From: Nitrospinaceae bacterium
GTDB taxonomy: Bacteria > Nitrospinota > Nitrospinia > Nitrospinales > VA-1
Assembly (NCBI GenBank): GCA_029937655.1
Contig: JAPYPK010000058.1
Span: 1-6,781, forward strand
Direction of reading: 5' to 3'
DNA length: 6,781 nt
Positions within the stretch are counted from its first letter, which is position 1; every line of letters starts with the position of its first letter. The notes beneath the pieces are model-generated. The model made no database searches. It was not told where the DNA came from and saw only the letters and a program-made list of their open reading frames with translations. Shown piece after piece: positions 1 to 6,390 of the stretch. A program made the translations under genes and the position numbers.

Positions 1-1403
1 TCTGAAGCAGTCTCGTGCAAAGAGGCGCCAATTAACTGCGAAATAGTTGTTCCGTTGTCAGGGAAATAAGACATCCCCAGTTCAGCACAAACCTGCATCG
101 GTTCGCCCTCAACAAATAATGGAGCGTTATTGAGTATTTTTTCGAGTTTCATTTTAAATGGTTGAACTTTAGACCATTTTTGATCCACAAGAATTACAAT
201 ATATATAGTTTCGGAAAATTTAAAAATATATTTTGGTGAGGGTAGTATACTCGAAATTGTAGATGCAATTCCCCGTTGAAGTAAATCCCCATGCTTAATA
301 CCAAAAGAGGAGTAAAGCTCCGGCAGGTTATTAATTTTTAAGCTTAAAAAACATACGGATTTTCCGTTTTTGAGTAAATCTTTTTCCAGAGCATTGCCGT
401 GCTGAGTTAAGAAACGGTGATTAGGTATACCTATAATTTGATCTAGATTTTTGTTGTAGTCCCATTGTTCTTTAGTTTTCATGCAAAATACCGAAAATCC
501 AGCCGAGTAAGTTATAAGAGTAAGGGAGTCTAGTTCCAGGTCAGAAAATGATCCTGCAGTTTTTGAACCGCATACCATCACTCCATAAAGTTGTTGATTA
601 AAGGAAACAGGCGCGGCCATTAGAGACAAAAAAGGTCCTTCCTTGCACTCCTTTCCCCCCAAAATAACAGTGTTACGCCCTTCTGTGTTACTGATAAGAA
701 CGGGGCACTGATTTTTGGCACATGATCCAGCTAGGCCCTTCCCTAACTGTACCGGTATGTTGGCAACAGTTTCGTTGAAGCCTTTGAATTTTAAAACTTT
801 TCCGACTTCGTTAGAATCGAACCAAATTATTGCATATGCATCACAGGTGAGTATAGACAAGGGTATGTTAGCTAGTTTTTCTATTACTTTATTTTTACTA
901 GGTGATTCTGCGATGAACCTACTATAAGAAATAAGGTCGCGAAAAATAAATCCAGTTGGAGAGTCGAACGAGGGCCCTTTTTTTTCTTGATCTAGTTCCC
1001 AAGCCATTTGGTTTGCAAGCCCTGCTATTATTTTTTGTTGCTTTGCAGGGAAACTGTAGCTCTCTTTTGAGTCGATAACGAGTACGCCTTCTAGATTTTT
1101 GTGAACCACTGGTATAGCAAGAAAACTTTTTAAATTTTCTTTTTCATTGTATATGCAAAGCTCTGTTGGGTTTTTTTCGAAGTGCTCCTCAAGAAAAGGT
1201 GTCCTGCTTTGTGCGACCATTCCCACCGGGCGGTCTCCAAAATTAATCTTTGCCTTCGCGTTGAAGTTAGAACTCAGAGAAATATGATGGCGTAAAACCA
1301 AGATTTTCTTATCCAAGTCTGCTTTGTACAAGGCGATAGTAAATGCATTGCTTATATTACCGGTAAGTTCAACGAGTTGGTCGAGGCGATTCGAAGTAGG
1401 CAT
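1..1403 (-). CDS. GAF-GAF-degenerate GGDEF signalling protein (C-terminus off the left edge)
   Basis: An uninterrupted minus-strand frame runs from an ATG at 1403 to the window edge, giving 467 codons with no stop, so the gene is 3'-partial. Residues about 12-138 read as one GAF domain (for example FLAIPVV at 94-100, then GVLVIDS) and about 165-310 as a second (LGKGLAGSCAKNQCPVLISN at 220-239, MAAPVSF, YGVMVCGS). From about 320 the fold matches GGDEF: IIGIPNHRFL stands where LTGLPNRR is expected, SSFGIKHGD where the GHxxGD segment is, and LGMSYFPDNGTT where the SIGIA-P-DG strand is. The catalytic residues are lost: the signature region reads KFSETIY at 395-401 and the first metal-binding Asp region reads LKINNL. 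It is therefore probably a sensor or allosteric binding domain rather than a diguanylate cyclase. There is no membrane segment or signal peptide, so it should be cytoplasmic. The start follows the PilZ gene by 91 bp, and an in-frame TAA at 1458-1460 limits extension. The Shine-Dalgarno is weak. The GAF ligands cannot be read from sequence. The domain calls are fairly sure; the function is inferred. Confidence 0.85.
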   Translation of the reverse strand, partial: MPTSNRLDQLVELTGNISNAFTIALYKADLDKKILVLRHHISLSSNFNAKAKINFGDRPVGMVAQSRTPFLEEHFEKNPTELCIYNEKENLKSFLAIPVVHKNLEGVLVIDSKESYSFPAKQQKIIAGLANQMAWELDQEKKGPSFDSPTGFIFRDLISYSRFIAESPSKNKVIEKLANIPLSILTCDAYAIIWFDSNEVGKVLKFKGFNETVANIPVQLGKGLAGSCAKNQCPVLISNTEGRNTVILGGKECKEGPFLSLMAAPVSFNQQLYGVMVCGSKTAGSFSDLELDSLTLITYSAGFSVFCMKTKEQWDYNKNLDQIIGIPNHRFLTQHGNALEKDLLKNGKSVCFLSLKINNLPELYSSFGIKHGDLLQRGIASTISSILPSPKYIFKFSETIYIVILVDQKWSKVQPFKMKLEKILNNAPLFVEGEPMQVCAELGMSYFPDNGTTISQLIGASLHETAS

Positions 1404-1494
1404 TTTTGCAGGAAATTTCTGGTCAATTTTACGATTAAGGGAAACTAGAGTATGGACTTATTCTTGTTGAAAAATCGAGTAGAGAGGAAGTGAT

Positions 1495-1950
1495 TTATTG
1501 CCCCCTTTTTTTAAGCATCTCTCTGTATGCCTTAACTTCGCTCCTGTCAACTGCCCGGGCAGCTACCTCGTAAATGCCATTACCATTGGATGAGATTTCC
1601 TTTACTCGCAAGGCCTTACAGTTGACAACCTTTCTTTCTCCATTTGATGGTAAACGAAAGGTGGTAATAAGAATATCACCCTGAATTACAGTCGCAGGAA
1701 TTGTTAAAACAAGTCCATTTGTGGACATTTCTTTGATATTAATTTTATAAGTATGGTCAAAAAACTCTCTTTCTCTTTCGATCTCAGCTGTGCCAGAAAT
1801 TTTGACAGGAGCCCGATGACTAGATCTCTTATCAAGAATATTCTTTTCTGCGTAGCTTTTTTTTTGAATTAACAGATCAAGATCGCTTTTGAAGTGATGT
1901 AAGTCCTTCAAAGAAAAAGTTGATAAAGAATTGAGCATTTCTTGAAACAT
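1495..1950 (-). CDS. PilZ-domain protein, putative cyclic-di-GMP receptor
   Basis: This is a 151-residue soluble protein. Residues 1-37 look like an amphipathic helical lead-in, and about 41-140 form a PilZ beta-barrel. The first binding motif, RxxxR, is present as RSSHR (42-46). The second, normally [D/N]xSxxG, appears as EMSTNG (74-79), with Glu in the first position. After it come the usual barrel strands (GLVLTIP, GDILITTFRLP, VVNCKALRVKEI) and a closing GIYEVAARAVD segment. PilZ domains bind cyclic di-GMP and pass the signal to motility, exopolysaccharide or other outputs; which output applies here is not visible, and the Glu makes binding less certain. The gene lies upstream of the GAF-GAF-GGDEF-like gene on the same strand and may be cotranscribed with it from the promoter at 2040-2068. 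No clear Shine-Dalgarno precedes the ATG, and Met5 is an alternative start. The stop is TAA. Confidence 0.85.
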   Translation of the reverse strand: MFQEMLNSLSTFSLKDLHHFKSDLDLLIQKKSYAEKNILDKRSSHRAPVKISGTAEIEREREFFDHTYKINIKEMSTNGLVLTIPATVIQGDILITTFRLPSNGERKVVNCKALRVKEISSNGNGIYEVAARAVDRSEVKAYREMLKKRGQ

Positions 1951-2039
1951 TGGCGTACAAGAGAGTCTAAATCTAAAACTTCAAAGACTGGTCAGAATGA
2001 TGTTTAAGGAGAGTGAGTCAATCTAGTCCTACATGTCTG

Positions 2040-2068
2040 ATCTTATAGGCAGCATGATTTTGTGTCAA
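2040..2068 (-). promoter_or_regulatory. Putative sigma70 promoter for the PilZ gene
   Basis: On the minus strand a perfect -35 TTGACA (2063-2068) is followed by TATAAG (2042-2047) after 15 bp, or by the shifted TAAGAT (2040-2045) after 17 bp. Transcription would start near 2034, leaving about 84 nt of leader before the PilZ ATG. I saw no riboswitch-like structure in that leader. The promoter is back to back with the tRNA promoter at 2123-2151. Confidence 0.5.
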
Positions 2069-2122
2069 TCATTTAAAACAAAGCGTTTAGCTTAGTTTTC
2101 AGATTTTAAAGCATTAATAACC

Positions 2123-2151
2123 TTGACATGGATTTAGCCCGTTTATATACT
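2123..2151 (+). promoter_or_regulatory. Near-consensus sigma70 promoter for the tRNA genes
   Basis: TTGACA (2123-2128) matches the -35 consensus exactly. It is separated by exactly 17 bp from TATACT (2146-2151), a five-of-six match to the -10 box. Initiation near 2158 gives a leader of about 40 nt to be trimmed by RNase P before tRNA-Val. High strength is expected for a tRNA promoter. Confidence 0.8.
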
Positions 2152-2199
2152 TCAGCCTCCCTTCGTATTAGGATTCGACTTGATGAGAGAATCGATAAG

Positions 2200-2275
2200 G
2201 GGCGGGTAGCTCAGCTGGGAGAGCACCGGCCTTACAAGCCGGGGGTCACAGGTTCGAGCCCTGTTCCGCCTACCA
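2200..2275 (+). tRNA. tRNA-Val, anticodon UAC
   Basis: This is a complete 76-nt cloverleaf with encoded CCA (2273-2275) and discriminator A2272. The D stem is GCTC/GAGC. The anticodon stem is CCGGC/GCCGG (2226-2230 with 2238-2242) around the loop CTTACAA, whose TAC anticodon reads valine codons GUA and related ones. The T stem is ACAGG/CCTGT around TTCGAGC. The acceptor stem pairs 2200-2206 (GGGCGGG) with 2265-2271 (TCCGCCT). All seven positions can pair, but the first (G1-U72) and last (G7-U66) are wobbles. It is the first gene after the strong promoter at 2123. Confidence 0.97.
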
Positions 2276-2410
2276 TTGATTTCCTATTGGCGTTTGAAAA
2301 GTTTTGATGTTGCTACGAAAAAAATAGGGGTAGAATGGGTTTGCGCAGTAGCCTCTATAGTAAGGTAATCACTTTACACAGCGTCGTATATTGACCATGA
2401 ATTTAGAAGC

Positions 2411-2487
2411 GGGGTCGTAGTTCAGTTGGTTAGAATGCCGGCCTGTCACGCCGGAGGTCGCGAGTTCGAGTCTCGTCGGCCCCGCCA
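2411..2487 (+). tRNA. tRNA-Asp, anticodon GUC
   Basis: This is a complete 77-nt cloverleaf with encoded CCA (2485-2487) and discriminator G2484, the expected aspartate identity base. The acceptor stem GGGGTCG (2411-2417) pairs with CGGCCCC (2477-2483) with one wobble. The anticodon stem CCGGC/GCCGG flanks the loop CTGTCAC, giving anticodon GTC. The T stem GCGAG/CTCGT encloses TTCGAGT. It lies 135 bp after tRNA-Val. I see no convincing promoter in between (the best is TTGCTA, 15 bp, TAGAAT at 2310-2336), so the two are probably cotranscribed and processed. A terminator follows within 10 bp. Confidence 0.97.
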
Positions 2488-2495
2488 CTTTAATG

Positions 2496-2532
2496 AAAGA
2501 CCTGCACTTGAAAAAGGGCAGGTCTTTTTTTT
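2496..2532 (+). terminator. Rho-independent terminator after the tRNA genes
   Basis: A perfect 10-bp stem, AAAGACCTGC (2496-2505) with GCAGGTCTTT (2518-2527), encloses a 12-nt loop and runs into an eight-T tract (2525-2532). It ends the tRNA transcript. The YdcZ-like gene on the other strand ends 34 bp away and would transcribe into the same hairpin, but on that side the T run is short and broken, so two-way termination is possible but weaker. Confidence 0.9.
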
Positions 2533-2566
2533 AAGACGGGTGTTCTGCCATCAATAAAAATATCTG

Positions 2567-3010
2567 CTAATATTTATGGATTAAAATCACCGCTATCAAA
2601 AGAAGGGCAGAGCCTGAAATTCGTCCTAAGCTTAATTCCCGAACAGGAAAGCCAAACCATCCATTATGGTCCATAATTAGCGAAGCTAGCAATTGTCCCG
2701 TTAGCACTAGAGCAACTAACGAGAGAAGTCCTATTTTAGGCCCAGAAATAATGCTTCCAAATACGGCGAATGCACCAATTAATCCACCCAACCATAGCCA
2801 TTTTGGGAGCGTGGTTACAGTATTCATGTCTGGCCAGGGATCACGAGAAACCCAAAAACAAATCATAAGACCAATTGCGCCCACAGCAAAAGAAATAAAT
2901 GAGGCAGCGACTGGACTCGATACACGTTGTGATAATTCTGTGTTGATACCGACTTGAAGTGGCAAAAGCAGCCCAATAGCAAGTGCTACTAGAATGTATT
3001 GTTGTCCCAT
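2567..3010 (-). CDS. YdcZ/DUF606-family small membrane protein (DMT superfamily)
   Basis: A 147-residue, highly hydrophobic protein with five predicted membrane helices at about 5-26, 32-54, 70-90, 95-113 and 131-146. It matches the YdcZ (DUF606) family in length and in conserved stretches: LPLQVGINTELSQRV (16-30), SPVAASFISFAVG (32-44), WLWLGGLIGAFAVFGSI (71-87), and GQLLASLIMDH (105-115) followed by GFPVRELSLGR. Family members are treated as half-size relatives of drug/metabolite transporters; substrates are mostly unknown and none can be read here. The gene starts 98 bp after the YbbP-like permease on the same strand with no obvious terminator between, so readthrough is plausible, although the AT-rich gap could hold a promoter. 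The ATG is preceded by AGGAGG at 12-nt spacing, with an out-of-frame ATG between them. The stop is TAG. Confidence 0.87.
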   Translation of the reverse strand: MGQQYILVALAIGLLLPLQVGINTELSQRVSSPVAASFISFAVGAIGLMICFWVSRDPWPDMNTVTTLPKWLWLGGLIGAFAVFGSIISGPKIGLLSLVALVLTGQLLASLIMDHNGWFGFPVRELSLGRISGSALLLIAVILIHKY

Positions 3011-3022
3011 TGTTTCACCATG

Positions 3023-3028
3023 CCTCCT
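3023..3028 (-). promoter_or_regulatory. Shine-Dalgarno site of the YdcZ-like gene
   Basis: AGGAGG on the minus strand is a full-strength ribosome binding site. The spacing to the chosen ATG (3008-3010) is 12 nt, longer than ideal. An out-of-frame ATG at 3019-3021 is only 1 nt away, too close to use well. The family match of the protein supports the downstream ATG. Confidence 0.6.
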
Positions 3029-3108
3029 ATAAAAAATATAATTGGTGTCTACTAAAATAAAAAAGATGAAAAATATTTTAAAACCTTCAGTTCCCCATTC
3101 GAGTATGT

Positions 3109-5682
3109 TTATCCATCAACCTCTCTAAGTGTTTTCAATGGCTTATTTTTCAATACATCCATACTAGAAATAATTCCGGTAAAAGTTGTAAGAAGAATAG
3201 AAAGTACCAGGGTCCAAAGCATTACATCGAATCTTGGATGCCAGGGTGCTTTAACAAGATATTTCATTACTGCCCAAGATAATCCGGAAGAGAGTCCTAC
3301 CCCAATAATACTAGCTAATACTCCAACGGTTGCATATTCGACTCCCAAAATCCCAGCTATTTTATTTCGCTTGGCTCCTAGGATTTTTAGCACCGCTGAT
3401 TCTTTTAACCTTCTGTACTTAGTGGATGCAACCGAACCAGAAAGGATAATTAATCCAGCTATAATAGTGAAGGCAGACATAAAGTCTACGAGTGTTTTTA
3501 AATTATTAACAACACCTTCAATTGTGTTTACAATATCGCGGGTCGATAAAGCGGTTATGTTTGGAAGAGCATTAACCACGGCATGTTGTAATTCTAATTC
3601 TTTGCTCTCAGGAACGTTCACGGTAGCCACAAAAGTTATTGGAGCGTCTTCTAATGCTCCAGTTGAAAAGATCATATAAAAATTTGTTCTCATATTGCGC
3701 CAGTTTACTTTGCGAATGCTTGTAACGGGAGCAGTTATTTTAATGCCCTGAATATCCATTGTGAGTTGTGACCCGATTTTAGCGCCAAGTCTTTCAGCCG
3801 CATCCTCCTCTAAGGAAATTTGAGGGATCATAGCGTCTTTCTTTTGCCACCAGGCTCCTTCAGTTATCACATTATCCTTTGGCAGGTCACCTCCTTTCAT
3901 GATAGTAGTTACAAAATTTCGAGTAATAAACCACTCTTCTTTACGTTTGTTTTTATAGGGCCAATTTTTAGCAAGGCGTTCGTCGATTCCATAGAATTTT
4001 GAACGTATAAGTGGAGTTAGTGTGTATTCGGCTTCCGGGGCGATAAGATTAAGAGTTTGAGTGAACACCCCAGTCTGATCTGATTGAATGTCTATAAAAA
4101 AATAATTTGGAGGATTAATTTCTTTATTTTCTTTTAGCATAGCTATCATATCCATTTGAACAAGCCTAACTGTAAGTACCAACATGATTCCCATACCCAG
4201 ACATGTGACAATAGAACATGTTTGATTATTTGGACGATGTAGATTAGTCAGCCCATAATGTCGTAACATCACCACAGAAGAAGGAAGTTTTTTTAGTCCT
4301 TTTATTAAAAGCGTCGCCAAACCTATCAAGAACAAAGCAGAAATTCCCAGAGCAAGGATAAATATAATACCGTGTTTGATCGACCCTGCCTGCCAGACCA
4401 CGATAGCAGTGATTATGAAAACAAAGAGAAAGCCAAAAGTTCTTCGTTCCCATAAGGTTCCGAGTGAGAGTTCTTCTTCTTCAAAATTACGCCGAAAGAG
4501 ACGTAGTGGTTTAGTTTTACTGGCACGTAATAGAGGCAATGTGCAAAACAGAATTGTAGTGATCATTCCTAGAGAAAATGAATGTAGGGCAGGGGCCCAA
4601 TAAAATTCTGGTTCAAGGTTAAGACTGGTTAGTTTAGAAAGTTTTGAAGGTAATAAAAACTGTACCCCATATCCAAGTAACACTCCGATGAGGCTACCTA
4701 AAAACCCTAGAAGTAATGATTGGAGAAAATATATCCTTAGAACTAAGCGAGGAGATGCTCCCAGGCAATATAATATAGCTATGGTATCCAGTTTTTGTGC
4801 CATAAAAGTTCTAATAATCATCGCAACACCTATGCCCCCCATCAGGAGCGCAATGATTCCCAATGCTTTCAAGTACTGCCCCATACGCTCAATAGAATTA
4901 TTGATAGAAGACTCCATATCCTTGTAGCTACGCAAACTTAAAGATTTATCTGTAAGTCCTTTTTCAAGAATAATTAGGGCGTTTTCCAGTTGAATAGTTT
5001 TTGGTAATCGAATCAAAGTGCGATACTTGACGCGGCTGCCTACCTGAATGAGGTTTGCTTTATTAAGTGTCGTATGAGAGACAAACACGCGCGGGCCAAT
5101 GCTAAAAGCCCGAGTAATCCGATCAGGCTCTTTAGTTATAGTTCCATGAATACGAACTCTTGCTTTTCCCAGTTGAAAAGAATTACCGATTTTTAAGTTT
5201 GTGCGAAGGAGGAATGCAGGATCGACGACAGCACCATAATCAGCTAACATATTCTTTAGCGGGTGAGATGGATTTGACTCAATGCTTCCGTACATTGGGT
5301 AAAACGGGGCTTGCGCAGGGACCGACTTTAATTCTACTAATAATGATGCATTCCCCCCATTTGTCTCTGAGTAGAGGGCCATCGCATGCAATTCTTTTAC
5401 AGATTGGAACTGAGTTTCAGGAGGTAAAGCAGTTTTTTGAAACTTTATGTCATCTAGGTTTTGCTCCCAGCGGCCTTTTATTTCAATGTCAGCAGCCAAT
5501 AAGCCTTTGGATTCTCCCTGTATAGCTGTATTAATCAATGAAGAAAAACTTTTAACGGTCATTATTGCTCCGACACCTATAGCGATACACACGATAAAAA
5601 ATATAAATCTACGCCATGCGCCTCGCGATTCCGCTAAAGCCAATGAGAATAATTGTAGTATTGAAAAATTTCTTTTTATCAT
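3109..5682 (-). CDS. ybbP: YbbP-like FtsX-family ABC transporter permease
   Basis: This is an 857-residue permease, slightly longer than E. coli YbbP (about 804). Order: membrane helix about 24-44; a periplasmic domain about 45-265; a first FtsX core about 271-397 (helices near 273-291, 315-344, 366-384) with the coupling segment DTIAILYCLGAS (299-310); helices near 415-430, 437-461 and 487-508; a second periplasmic domain about 520-725; and a second FtsX core (helices near 733-752, 778-808, 820-841) with the matching segment ESAVLKILGAKR (761-772). The stretch NWRNMRTNFYMIFSTGALED (660-679) is typical of YbbP-type permeases. Such proteins work with a YbbA/LolD-like ATPase in the mechanical, non-canonical type of ABC system shared by MacB and LolCE. 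The ATG overlaps the ATPase stop in TAATG, which implies translational coupling; no good Shine-Dalgarno is seen. The substrate is unknown; lipid-like molecules are inferred from the TesA neighbour. Confidence 0.92.
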   Translation of the reverse strand: MIKRNFSILQLFSLALAESRGAWRRFIFFIVCIAIGVGAIMTVKSFSSLINTAIQGESKGLLAADIEIKGRWEQNLDDIKFQKTALPPETQFQSVKELHAMALYSETNGGNASLLVELKSVPAQAPFYPMYGSIESNPSHPLKNMLADYGAVVDPAFLLRTNLKIGNSFQLGKARVRIHGTITKEPDRITRAFSIGPRVFVSHTTLNKANLIQVGSRVKYRTLIRLPKTIQLENALIILEKGLTDKSLSLRSYKDMESSINNSIERMGQYLKALGIIALLMGGIGVAMIIRTFMAQKLDTIAILYCLGASPRLVLRIYFLQSLLLGFLGSLIGVLLGYGVQFLLPSKLSKLTSLNLEPEFYWAPALHSFSLGMITTILFCTLPLLRASKTKPLRLFRRNFEEEELSLGTLWERRTFGFLFVFIITAIVVWQAGSIKHGIIFILALGISALFLIGLATLLIKGLKKLPSSVVMLRHYGLTNLHRPNNQTCSIVTCLGMGIMLVLTVRLVQMDMIAMLKENKEINPPNYFFIDIQSDQTGVFTQTLNLIAPEAEYTLTPLIRSKFYGIDERLAKNWPYKNKRKEEWFITRNFVTTIMKGGDLPKDNVITEGAWWQKKDAMIPQISLEEDAAERLGAKIGSQLTMDIQGIKITAPVTSIRKVNWRNMRTNFYMIFSTGALEDAPITFVATVNVPESKELELQHAVVNALPNITALSTRDIVNTIEGVVNNLKTLVDFMSAFTIIAGLIILSGSVASTKYRRLKESAVLKILGAKRNKIAGILGVEYATVGVLASIIGVGLSSGLSWAVMKYLVKAPWHPRFDVMLWTLVLSILLTTFTGIISSMDVLKNKPLKTLREVDG

Positions 5683-6359
5683 TACAAACTAGGCATAGAG
5701 TCTTCGATTATTTTTCCGTCATCCATAACGATGATTCGTTCAGCTTTTTTAGCAACGTCTGGTTCGTGCGTTACAAGTGCAATGGTGGATTTTTTATTGC
5801 GATGTAGGTCAATCATTAGATCGAGAATACGTTTGCTATTTTGTGAGTCGAGATTGCCAGTTGGCTCATCAGCCAACACAATGCTGGGTTCGTTGATAAA
5901 AGCTCTTGCAAGAGCAAGTCGTTGTTGTTCTCCTCCGGAAAGTTGTGAGGGATAATGATGGTTACGGTTTACAAGTCCTACAAGACTGAGGAGTTCCATA
6001 GATTTTTTCTTAGACCCATTGGTTCCATTTAGTTCCGCCGAAAGTGCAACGTTTTCTAGCGCAGTCAATGTAGGTATGAGATTAAAATTTTGGAAAATGA
6101 ATCCAAAATGTTGGCTCCGTAACTCGGCTAGTTCATCCTCATTGAGTTTCGTGATATCCTGACCATTGATTTTAATGTTTCCCTCAGTAGGTTCGTCTAA
6201 TCCGGCGATTAGGCTAAGTAAAGTGGTTTTGCCACTTCCAGATGCTCCTGTAATGGCTACAAACTGCCCACTAGGAATAATAAGGTCGATGCCATTAAGG
6301 ATGTTTACCGTGTGTCCGCCTCCAAAGAGAGATTTGTTAAGTCCGTTGATTTGAATCAC
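5682..6359 (-). CDS. ybbA: YbbA/LolD-like ABC transporter ATPase
   Basis: This is a 225-residue nucleotide-binding subunit with every ABC motif intact: Walker A GASGSGKT (38-45), Q-loop Gln90, signature LSGGE (140-144), Walker B IVLADE (160-165), D-loop NLD (169-171) and the H-loop histidine 198 in VTHE. Length and motif spacing fit the LolD/MacB/YbbA group, which powers FtsX-type permeases, and the adjoining permease is the obvious partner, expected to form a dimeric ATPase under one or two permease chains at the inner membrane. The start is GTG (6357-6359): no ATG, GTG or TTG lies upstream before the in-frame stop at 6402-6404, and AAGGA sits 7 nt before it. The TAA stop shares a base with the permease ATG. 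It could be labelled LolD, but the FtsX partner and divergent TesA favour YbbA. Confidence 0.95.
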   Translation of the reverse strand: MIQINGLNKSLFGGGHTVNILNGIDLIIPSGQFVAITGASGSGKTTLLSLIAGLDEPTEGNIKINGQDITKLNEDELAELRSQHFGFIFQNFNLIPTLTALENVALSAELNGTNGSKKKSMELLSLVGLVNRNHHYPSQLSGGEQQRLALARAFINEPSIVLADEPTGNLDSQNSKRILDLMIDLHRNKKSTIALVTHEPDVAKKAERIIVMDDGKIIEDSMPSL

Positions 6360-6366
6360 AATAGAA

Positions 6367-6371
6367 TCCTT
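6367..6371 (-). promoter_or_regulatory. Shine-Dalgarno that fixes the GTG start of the ATPase
   Basis: AAGGA on the minus strand lies 7 nt upstream of the GTG at 6357-6359, which is the only standard start available in that frame. Confidence 0.6.
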
Positions 6372-6390
6372 GATAGTTTTTTGAAGAAAT

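Noticed and set aside
715..927. A 70-codon plus-strand open frame
   Set aside because: It lies antisense within the continuous 467-codon GAF-GAF-GGDEF-like frame; it has no ribosome binding site and no family resemblance.
1951..2034. Riboswitch (for example cyclic-di-GMP type) in the PilZ leader
   Set aside because: At about 84 nt it is short, and I could find no paired helices or conserved motifs of known cyclic-di-GMP riboswitches.
2310..2336. A separate promoter for tRNA-Asp (TTGCTA, 15 bp, TAGAAT)
   Set aside because: The spacing is short, and the strong upstream promoter with no terminator after tRNA-Val already explains expression.
2200..2487. tRNA genes as an integration (attachment) site
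   Set aside because: No integrase and no second copy of a tRNA 3' end appears in the window; both tRNAs are intact and followed by their own terminator.
3011..3108. Possible terminator in the AT-rich gap between the permease and YdcZ-like genes (AAAATATTTT palindrome)
   Set aside because: The palindrome is short and has no G-C pairs, so it would not form a stable terminator stem.
5160..5525. A 121-codon plus-strand open frame opposite the permease gene, with several shorter ones nearby
   Set aside because: The minus-strand frame codes for a recognisable FtsX permease; the opposite frames have no motif or start signal.
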